Part shown: positions 1 to 5,677 of the stretch, one piece after another
Layout of the letters: the number at the start of each line of letters is the position of its first letter
Position numbering within the stretch: the stretch's first letter is position 1
NCBI GenBank assembly: GCA_016839865.1
Contig: JAEOTN010000492.1
Coordinates: 1 to 6,199, forward strand
Direction of reading: 5' to 3'
Source: Promethearchaeota archaeon
Lineage (GTDB): Archaea > Asgardarchaeota > Lokiarchaeia > Sigynarchaeales > MK-D1
DNA: 6,199 nucleotides
Made by a program: the position numbers and the translations under genes
Notes under the pieces: model-generated
What the model saw: the letters and a program-made list of their open reading frames with translations, nothing else
Told to the model about the DNA's origin: nothing
The model's database searches: none

Positions 1-1379
1 ATTTAGTTCATCACCCTCAGGAAGAGATAGGGGTCGATTTTTGGTGGATAGATTGGCAACAAGGTAAAAAGAGCGGAATGGAAGGATTAGATCCATTATG
101 GATGCTTAATCACCTTCATTTTCATGATCTTGGGAGAGATGGGGTAAAGCGACCGTTTATTTTTTCCCGTTGGGGGAGAAGGGGGAATCATCGTTATCCA
201 ATAGGATTCTCAGGGGATACTTGGGCGACATGGATTTCGTTAGCATTTCAACCGTATTTTACAGCAACAGCATCGAATATAGGATTCGGCTGGTGGTCAC
301 ATGATATTGGAGGGCACGCACTTGGTAAGGATGATGCTGAATTATATACCAGATGGGTTCAGTATGGAATTTTCAGTCCAATTATGCGTTTGCACAGCAC
401 AAAATGGGAATTCTTAAAGCGAGAGCCTTGGAAATATGATGAAAATACTCTTAAACATGCTGGCAATGCCATGAGGTTAAGACATCAATTAATTCCTTAT
501 CTATATTCTATGGCTTATCGAAATTACAATCTCAATCTTCCGTTGATTTTACCCTTGTATTATTTTGAACCTAACAATCGTCAATCCTATCGCTTTAAAA
601 ATGAATATTGGTTTGGGAGTGAAATGATTGTCTCTCCAATTGTCAAAAAAAAGAGTAGAAGAGCTAACCGAGTATTACATAAAACATATCTACCCGAAAA
701 AAATGGTCCATATTTCAGCCTTTTTACCAAAGAATACCATAAAGGAGGAGAGGCTTTCTCTAGAGTTTACAAAATATCAGATATTCCCGTTTTTGTGAAA
801 GCTGGGGGCATAGTTCCTTTAACTGAAGAGAAGAAAACTAATGGAACTGAAAATCCCGATTCAATCAGAGTCGAGATATTTCCAGGAGCGACTAATGAAT
901 TTAAGTTATATGAAGATGATGGTGTAACCACCGCCTACAAAGCAGCAGACAATTACATAACGAAATTCTCGTTAGAATGGGGGGATAGAGTGAAATTTAA
1001 TGTAATTCAACCTGAAGAATCGAAATCCTACATCCCACAGCAAAGAAAATTTACACTCAACTTTAATGCTATAGAAAAGCCCGATGACATTTCCATCACC
1101 TCAGATATAGACATACCGCATGAAATTGAATACTCTGTAGCCCAAAAATGTCTAATTGTCCATCTGTTGTCAAGTAATTTTACTAAGGTCGAAGTCACTT
1201 TTATTCGACCAGCAATAATCCGTGAGAATAATATTGAAAAAGAAGCATATGATATGTTATTTGATTCAAAAATTCAAATTCTGAGAAAATTATTAATCAA
1301 AAAACGGTTCTTCTCGGATAAACTTATGGATCTGAAGAAATTAAAGAGACTCTATAGAGCAATTTCATTTGGTCTTTAA
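1..1379 (+). CDS. Glycoside hydrolase family 31 enzyme, C-terminal part (5' end outside window)
   Basis: The reading frame is open from base 3 to the TAA at 1377-1379, giving 458 residues without the true start. The ATG at 78 is internal, because strong GH31 sequence lies upstream of it. Numbering from base 3, the nucleophile motif DFWWIDWQQG is at 12-21 (Asp17, bases 51-53). The acid/base Asp is in GFSGD (Asp72, bases 216-218). WWSHDIGGH is at 97-105 and RLHS holds a conserved substrate-binding His131. After the barrel come the beta-sandwich region and a DUF5110-like domain with LYEDDG at 302-307. GH31 enzymes hydrolyse alpha-glucosides, alpha-xylosides or related alpha-glycosides by a retaining mechanism; the exact substrate cannot be read here. 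All catalytic residues in the visible part are intact. Any signal peptide would be upstream, so location is unknown. The last ~50 residues are basic and helical and match no domain I recognise. The gene converges on the phosphatase gene; the sugar symporter further on is a plausible functional partner. Confidence 0.95.
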   Translation, partial: LVHHPQEEIGVDFWWIDWQQGKKSGMEGLDPLWMLNHLHFHDLGRDGVKRPFIFSRWGRRGNHRYPIGFSGDTWATWISLAFQPYFTATASNIGFGWWSHDIGGHALGKDDAELYTRWVQYGIFSPIMRLHSTKWEFLKREPWKYDENTLKHAGNAMRLRHQLIPYLYSMAYRNYNLNLPLILPLYYFEPNNRQSYRFKNEYWFGSEMIVSPIVKKKSRRANRVLHKTYLPEKNGPYFSLFTKEYHKGGEAFSRVYKISDIPVFVKAGGIVPLTEEKKTNGTENPDSIRVEIFPGATNEFKLYEDDGVTTAYKAADNYITKFSLEWGDRVKFNVIQPEESKSYIPQQRKFTLNFNAIEKPDDISITSDIDIPHEIEYSVAQKCLIVHLLSSNFTKVEVTFIRPAIIRENNIEKEAYDMLFDSKIQILRKLLIKKRFFSDKLMDLKKLKRLYRAISFGL

Positions 1380-1396
1380 TATTTCTTTCTTTTCCT
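1380..1396 (+). terminator. T-rich tract after the GH31 gene
   Basis: A pyrimidine-rich, mainly T tract begins directly after the GH31 stop codon, with no strong hairpin. Archaeal RNA polymerase commonly terminates at oligo-T tracts without a hairpin. Position at a convergent gene end supports this reading, but it is inferred from composition alone. Confidence 0.4.
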
Positions 1397-1449
1397 ATGT
1401 GTTTGCTATGCACAACGGAGTTCTGGATTACTCAATATTGAAACATGAT

Positions 1450-1469
1450 AAATAATAAAAAGGTATAAA
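1450..1469 (-). terminator. T-rich tract after the metallophosphatase gene
   Basis: Read on the minus strand, the phosphatase stop is followed by CCTTTTTATTATTTATC, an oligo-T run typical of archaeal termination. It lies opposite the GH31 gene end, so the 90-bp convergent gap (1380-1469) appears to carry one terminator for each strand and nothing else that I can identify. Confidence 0.4.
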
Positions 1470-2909
1470 TTATTCGACTATGTTGAAAGTCTGCAAGGCA
1501 ACGTATTCCGGACTTCTAAATGTTAAAGTTGCGTCTGTTCCATTAATTTCAACATCTAAATAACCGTGTTGACCGCTTAAATACCATAGTGATCCTGTAC
1601 CTTCTCCGTATACTGGTTTAGTAGTATAATTGGGATCAAGATGCCCTCCAAAGGTACCTATAATATTATATACTACACCAGAATTATTCAAAGTCTCCAT
1701 ATGGTGGTTATGACCTGAAAATACTAAATCTATGTCGTGTTCAATGAAAATATCCTCAAATTCTGCAATCATTCCTTGATTATCCCACCACGGTTCTCCA
1801 TCAACAAAATACCCCGATGAATAATACATGGCATGATTCATTACTAGAATCCAATCATCTTCTGAAGTTTCTGCTAATTCGGCTTCAAACCATTTTTTTT
1901 GTGCACGTGTGTATGTTTCTGTACCCCATTCTAAATCCAATACAAACACATGAATACCATTAACTTCGATATGGAAATAATCACATGGATCTCCATCGAG
2001 TTCAGAAGCAAAATAATCCCTCCAAAGGCTTTTTCCTCCGAAAAAGGTATCATGATTACCTACTGCAGGTCGATATGGAATTCTGGTAACATAGGATGAC
2101 ATATAGTCCATTGCTTCCTTATACTGTGCATCAAAAAGCCCATATTCCACCATATCTCCGAGACTAAACAACATATCATACTTTTGTGCTACAACATTTT
2201 CGAGTATGTGTTGAGTAGCAGTTCGGTTCGCATTATCTGCTCCAAAATGTAAATCGGAAGATACTGCAAATCGAGCAAAATTTGGTGTATCTACTGGAGT
2301 TGTGAAATTGTAAACTGCACCATCATTAATACGGTAAAAATACGTTGTGTTTGGTTCTAAAAGGTCTAAAATGAAACTGTGAGTTTTAGATCCTTTAGGT
2401 TCGGAATATTCCGGTAGTTCCAAACCTGCAGTTTCACCCCAATATAGCGTGTTAGTGGTTTTTTGCTCTGAATAAAACGAAATTGATATTCGTGGTACGC
2501 CATAATTTCCTACACCACTTAATACTAATAACTGTGGAGCTTTATCTCCTGCTCTTCGTAGTGGTACTGTTCCTAAGAATCCAAAACCTCCAAGAGAAAT
2601 TAGTAATCCCAATGTCAAAAATACGATGAGAAAAATGGATGGTATTCGTTTAATATCAGTTTTTTTTACAGAAGCAACTAAAAAATCAACACCAACAAGA
2701 ACATAGAGAACACCACCAAAAATAATTATGTAAATCACATACTGTCGAACCCAATCTGTCCACGAAATTAATCCTTTATCTCCTGGAATTGCAAAAATGT
2801 ATATTATTAAACCAGTAAACAACGCCAGAGGAATAATAATCAGACAGAGACGAAAGATTAATTGTTTCTTGGTGAGTTTTTTGAAATATTCGCGTAGTTT
2901 TGAGAACAT
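1470..2909 (-). CDS. Membrane-anchored calcineurin-like metallophosphatase with PAP-type N-domain
   Basis: This 479-residue protein has three hydrophobic helices at about 20-41, 57-79 and 91-113. A beta-sandwich of the fibronectin III / purple acid phosphatase N-terminal type follows at about 125-205, then a metallophosphoesterase domain at about 212-440. The two-metal site is complete: SDLH (Asp219, His221), GD (Asp252), GNHD (Asn285, His286), His359 in NHAMYY, and GHNH (His400, His402). The Tyr that ligates Fe(III) in purple acid phosphatases (GDxxY) is replaced by Glu255, so this is probably not a true PAP. Positive charges at the N-terminus and in the 81-89 loop (KK, KR) place both inside the cell, which puts the catalytic domain outside. 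Six N-x-S/T sequons (187, 201, 228, 408, 427, 456) all lie in that outer part. The likely role is hydrolysis of phosphomonoesters or diesters at the cell surface; the substrate is unknown. The ATG lacks a Shine-Dalgarno but has a TATA-like box about 32 nt upstream. The symporter gene lies upstream on the same strand, 86 bp away. Confidence 0.92.
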   Translation of the reverse strand: MFSKLREYFKKLTKKQLIFRLCLIIIPLALFTGLIIYIFAIPGDKGLISWTDWVRQYVIYIIIFGGVLYVLVGVDFLVASVKKTDIKRIPSIFLIVFLTLGLLISLGGFGFLGTVPLRRAGDKAPQLLVLSGVGNYGVPRISISFYSEQKTTNTLYWGETAGLELPEYSEPKGSKTHSFILDLLEPNTTYFYRINDGAVYNFTTPVDTPNFARFAVSSDLHFGADNANRTATQHILENVVAQKYDMLFSLGDMVEYGLFDAQYKEAMDYMSSYVTRIPYRPAVGNHDTFFGGKSLWRDYFASELDGDPCDYFHIEVNGIHVFVLDLEWGTETYTRAQKKWFEAELAETSEDDWILVMNHAMYYSSGYFVDGEPWWDNQGMIAEFEDIFIEHDIDLVFSGHNHHMETLNNSGVVYNIIGTFGGHLDPNYTTKPVYGEGTGSLWYLSGQHGYLDVEINGTDATLTFRSPEYVALQTFNIVE

Positions 2910-2940
2910 GTTTAACTGTTTGTCAATTCCGTTAAAAAAA

Positions 2941-2948
2941 CTATATTT
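2941..2948 (-). promoter_or_regulatory. TATA-like box upstream of the metallophosphatase
   Basis: The minus strand reads AAATATAG, centred about 35 nt before the ATG at 2909. Archaeal TATA boxes sit about 26 nt before the transcription start, so the implied 5' leader is only about 8 nt. A T7 run lies between box and start codon. The 86-bp gap between symporter and phosphatase therefore seems to hold a separate promoter. Confidence 0.4.
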
Positions 2949-2995
2949 CCTAATTTTTGATAAAACTTGAGGTTAAATTCAGTCTGCTACGTAAT

Positions 2996-4456
2996 TTAGT
3001 TCTCAATTTTTTCTTTAGCAATCGCTTTTAATTTAAGTTCCAACCCTTTCTTCATACGATTGTAACGCTCTCCTACTATCGGGAAGAAAAATATAGCAAA
3101 CCATCCAATAAACATGCAAACTGCAGGAACTAATCCAATTATCATACCGCTAGCACTCGCTAATGCATCATAATCTCGTAAAATGATATTTTGATAAGTT
3201 GCTGGTACTAAGATAGCGAGTGCGATCACATCCGCAGCCCAATGGGAGCTTTTAGAAAACAATGCTGTTAACCCTATGTAGTTTCCCGCTTTATTCGTCC
3301 CTGTGCGGAAGTAATCATCATCAATAATATCACTCATAAACGGATCGAGGTAGATAAATGGTCCTGGAATTCCCATTGCAATAATAAATGCTCCAATGAA
3401 TCTAACAAATGTCTGCCCTCCTAACCAAAGTGTCAGACCTCCAATCACATAGCTCGTCGTTGCGAATAAGAGAGCATTTCGAATACTAGTTTTTTTATTG
3501 ATTAACAGTAAACATGCGATCCCTACAATTGCTCCACCTACCATGGAACCAATAAACCAGTACATTTCAGAAGGATTTGTCCGAAAAGCAAAATCAAAGT
3601 AATTAGGAAGATTTGATGTAAGAATATGATAGGTTAAAACGTGCATTATATCATAAATCATGTAGGAATAGAATGCTTTATTCTTCAGAATTCCCCACAC
3701 AGTCTTAAAGAACGGTAAATTTAACCGTGAGAATTCCGCTGGTTTCTCCTTTTCCTTGATTGCATAACTCATGAAAAGTAAGGATCCCACAACAACTAGT
3801 CCAATAATTATGATAACGATTGAAAATAACATCCTATTTCTGTCTGATGCCGTAACAAGCAAGGCATTCGGTATTATTACTCCTAATGCAACGCCTACAA
3901 GAGAAAGAGCGATAGCGGCATATTGAATTCTGCTTCTTTTACGGTGATCCAAACTTAATCGATTTAACATGCCACTTTTTGCTACCATAACAATTGTATA
4001 GACAGTGTCAAACAAGAGTAAAATAAAGAGTAAATAGATACTAAGAGGGGAAACTTGGATTCCCTTTATTGAAATAAAGTCAAATTCGAAAAATGGTGTA
4101 GATGATATTCCACGAACAGGATTCAGCATAAATATAAATGAGATACCCAATACAGGCCCAAGAAAACGAATATATGGAGTAAATCTTCCTAGTTTTGTGT
4201 TTGTTCTATCTACCATTGAACCCGAAAGGGGATCATTGATAGCATTCCAGATAGTGAAAATAAGCATAAAAAATGTGTAAGTACTTGCGTTGATTCCCAT
4301 CCAGTTCGGATCTGTATAAAACTTGAACAATGTGCTACCGAATATGCTGGCACATAGAGCGCCTGCCATTGTTCCCAACCCGAATCCCGCAATATCCCTT
4401 TTTTTTACTTGTACAACATCAACCTTTGGAATTGGGTGTTTATGCTCCTTTTTCAT
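2996..4456 (-). CDS. GPH-family (MelB-like) sugar:cation symporter
   Basis: This 486-residue protein has about twelve hydrophobic helices, the normal size for the glycoside-pentoside-hexuronide:cation symporters of the major facilitator superfamily. The diagnostic helix II motif is IWNAINDPLSG (69-79), followed by the loop DRTNTKLGRFTPY (83-95). A further family feature is the central loop SLDHRKRSR (168-176), matching the LDKRER-type loop of MelB. These proteins take up melibiose, pentosides, glucuronides and similar sugars with H+, Na+ or Li+. By alignment with E. coli MelB, the cation-site residue Asp59 corresponds to Asp75 and Lys377 to Lys402, both present, but Asp55 is replaced by Asn71. 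This suggests altered cation choice, perhaps H+. The substrate cannot be told from sequence. The ATG at 4454-4456 lacks a Shine-Dalgarno and has a TATA-like box about 33 nt upstream. The neighbouring GH31 gene, two genes away and convergent, could act on the imported sugar. Confidence 0.92.
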   Translation of the reverse strand: MKKEHKHPIPKVDVVQVKKRDIAGFGLGTMAGALCASIFGSTLFKFYTDPNWMGINASTYTFFMLIFTIWNAINDPLSGSMVDRTNTKLGRFTPYIRFLGPVLGISFIFMLNPVRGISSTPFFEFDFISIKGIQVSPLSIYLLFILLLFDTVYTIVMVAKSGMLNRLSLDHRKRSRIQYAAIALSLVGVALGVIIPNALLVTASDRNRMLFSIVIIIIGLVVVGSLLFMSYAIKEKEKPAEFSRLNLPFFKTVWGILKNKAFYSYMIYDIMHVLTYHILTSNLPNYFDFAFRTNPSEMYWFIGSMVGGAIVGIACLLLINKKTSIRNALLFATTSYVIGGLTLWLGGQTFVRFIGAFIIAMGIPGPFIYLDPFMSDIIDDDYFRTGTNKAGNYIGLTALFSKSSHWAADVIALAILVPATYQNIILRDYDALASASGMIIGLVPAVCMFIGWFAIFFFPIVGERYNRMKKGLELKLKAIAKEKIEN

Positions 4457-4484
4457 GGAATCATCGTTTTTTTAGATGGAATTC

Positions 4485-4496
4485 CTATAAAATAAG
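4485..4496 (-). promoter_or_regulatory. TATA-like box upstream of the GPH symporter
   Basis: The minus strand reads CTTATTTTATAG, centred about 33 nt before the symporter ATG. The spacing implies a very short or absent leader, matching the arrangement at the phosphatase and HEAT genes. It lies in the 111-bp gap behind the HEAT-repeat gene, which supports independent transcription of the symporter. Confidence 0.4.
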
Positions 4497-4552
4497 ATCC
4501 TTTGTAATATTTAGTTATTGAGATAAAAATTCATGTAAGTTCCTTATGAAAT

Positions 4553-4562
4553 CTAATAAAAA
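4553..4562 (-). terminator. Oligo-T tract after the HEAT-repeat gene
   Basis: On the minus strand, GGTTTTTATTAG starts within a few bases of the HEAT-repeat stop codon. A T5 run without a stem fits archaeal termination and would separate this gene from the symporter downstream on the same strand. The call rests on composition and position only. Confidence 0.35.
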
Positions 4563-4567
4563 CCGTA

Positions 4568-5509
4568 TTATCCTCGAAGAGCATTTATCTTATTTTTTAA
4601 TGCTGCACGCTTTTCTGGATTTTCCTCTGCATCAGCAACTTGTTCTAATGCCGAATAAAACTCTTCTTTAGACTGAAATACATTTTTCAGCATTTCTTGA
4701 ACTTTTGGATTTTTTGGGCGAAGTAAAACAGTCTTTGCTACTGCTTTTGGACCGATTTTCGTGATAGCATTAATACTTTCGTCGATCACTTCTGCATATG
4801 CATCATTTAATTTCCCAATAAGGGCATCAACCGCCCTAAAATCTCCAATTTGCCCCAGTGCAATAGCAGAATCACGACGCATATACCAGATTTTGTCATT
4901 GATCGACTCAATTAATGCCGGTACCGCTTTTGTAGAGCCAATTTTTCCTAAAGAAAGAGCAACAGCGCATCTTATTTGACCCGCTTCTTCTTCAGCTAAT
5001 TCCGCAATTAATCCACCCACAGCGGATTCATCACGAATTTCACCCAATGCTTTAATTGCACTGATTTGAACATCGAAAAATTTCACACCTTCAGTTTTTA
5101 GCAATTCTGTTACTGGCACGTTCGCATCGATTTCAGAGTCTGCTCCAGATTCGGTAAAAACCTTTGCACCACCTCCTTTAATCAAACGCAATAAAGGCTG
5201 AACTGCACGGTTATCCTTAATCTTCCCCAATGCCCAAGCGGCATTATTCTTTATGTAGTAATCCTCATCAAATAGAGTTTCACTCAAAATATTAACTGCT
5301 TGAGGATCTGCAATTTTACCCAAGGCACGAGCAATATTGTTCCGAATAACTTTGTGTTGTTCTGTAGGCAATATTTCAATAAGCGTAGATACCGCTGTTT
5401 TTACTTTTTTTTCTCCTAAATTAAATACAGCTTTCTTCCGAACTGCTTCATCTGGATTCTTTAAATCTTGTATCCATTGCTGTATTTGTGGATCCACTGG
5501 TTCAGACAT
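4568..5509 (-). CDS. HEAT / PBS-lyase-type repeat protein
   Basis: This 313-residue protein has about seven helical HEAT-like repeats with the recurring pattern VR..A..ALGKI.D..AV..L: roughly 13-47, 48-80, 81-110, 141-172, 173-204, 205-237 and 238-262. Clear repeat cores are IARALGKIADPQAV, AAWALGKIKDNRAV, AIKALGEIRDESAV, VALSLGKIGSTKAV and AIALGQIGDFRAV. A Gly- and acid-rich insertion at about 111-140 breaks the solenoid between repeats three and four. The tail (263-313) is charged and helical without repeat pattern. There is no signal peptide or membrane segment, so it is probably cytoplasmic. Such solenoids bind other proteins; the name PBS-lyase reflects repeat similarity and does not imply phycobilin chemistry. 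No catalytic residues are evident. The gene is divergent from the Rab-like GTPase, 168 bp away, so a role as GTPase partner or scaffold is possible but inferred. The ATG at 5507-5509 begins MSEPVDP, with no Shine-Dalgarno, and repeat one begins soon after, which supports this start. Confidence 0.92.
   Translation of the reverse strand: MSEPVDPQIQQWIQDLKNPDEAVRKKAVFNLGEKKVKTAVSTLIEILPTEQHKVIRNNIARALGKIADPQAVNILSETLFDEDYYIKNNAAWALGKIKDNRAVQPLLRLIKGGGAKVFTESGADSEIDANVPVTELLKTEGVKFFDVQISAIKALGEIRDESAVGGLIAELAEEEAGQIRCAVALSLGKIGSTKAVPALIESINDKIWYMRRDSAIALGQIGDFRAVDALIGKLNDAYAEVIDESINAITKIGPKAVAKTVLLRPKNPKVQEMLKNVFQSKEEFYSALEQVADAEENPEKRAALKNKINALRG
5090..5179 (-). other. Non-repeat insertion within the HEAT solenoid
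   Basis: These codons encode residues 111-140 of the HEAT-repeat protein: GGGAKVF, then an acidic stretch ESGADSEIDAN, then VPVTELLKTEG. The HEAT periodicity stops at about residue 110 and resumes with FDVQISAIKALGEI. This is likely a surface loop with a short helix, and may be a binding site. The boundaries are approximate. Confidence 0.6.
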
Positions 5510-5535
5510 GTCTCTCGCTTCTTGGATATTTATTC

Positions 5536-5543
5536 AATATATG
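5536..5543 (-). promoter_or_regulatory. TATA-like box upstream of the HEAT-repeat gene
   Basis: The minus strand reads CATATATT, centred about 30 nt before the HEAT-repeat ATG. An alternative AT-rich element lies closer (5525-5534) but would be too near the start codon for normal archaeal spacing. The region is AT-rich throughout, so the box could be chance. Confidence 0.35.
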
Positions 5544-5607
5544 CGATTATAGTTAATATATTTTGTTTCAATTAAGAAATTGCACACCGCAATCTCCCGT
5601 GAATTGG

Positions 5608-5640
5608 AAATAAATACTTATTAACGTAAGATATTTATTA
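5608..5640 (+). promoter_or_regulatory. Candidate promoter of the small GTPase gene
   Basis: Two TATA-like elements precede the GTG start. GGAAATAAATACTTA (from 5607) has a purine-rich stretch before it, resembling a BRE. ATATTTATTA (5631-5640) is centred about 43 nt before the start, implying a leader of roughly 16 nt. I cannot choose between them. Short inverted CTTA/TAAG pairs (5617-5620, 5627-5630, 5646-5649) overlap the region and could be operator half-sites or chance. Confidence 0.3.
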
Positions 5641-5677
5641 CTTTACTTAGAGACCAAATTAAAACCGGGTAACAACA

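Noticed and set aside
78..80. ATG as the start of the GH31 gene
   Set aside because: The frame is open to base 3 and encodes the GH31 nucleophile motif upstream of this ATG, so the true start lies outside the window.
2911..2936. TTTAAC...GTTAAA inverted repeat before the phosphatase start as an operator
   Set aside because: The 6-bp arms are separated by 14 bp in very AT-rich DNA, with more GTTAAA-like copies nearby; not distinguishable from chance.
4210..4392. 60-residue minus-strand open frame
   Set aside because: It lies inside the symporter gene in another frame, and its product has no recognisable domain.
2910..4456. Symporter and phosphatase as one operon
   Set aside because: An 86-bp gap with its own TATA-like box separates them. 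Co-transcription cannot be excluded but is not supported.
4330..4521. 63-residue plus-strand open frame
   Set aside because: It is antisense to the symporter 5' end and its promoter region; it has no domain features and is best explained as a shadow.
4761..4979. 72-residue plus-strand open frame
   Set aside because: It is antisense to the HEAT repeats; openness follows from their regular codon pattern.
4568..5509. Phycobilisome lyase activity for the HEAT protein
   Set aside because: The similarity is only to the repeat unit. No phycobiliprotein context or lyase-specific sequence is visible.
5337..5552. 71-residue plus-strand open frame
   Set aside because: It is antisense to the HEAT-repeat N-terminus and runs into that gene's promoter; no protein features are seen.
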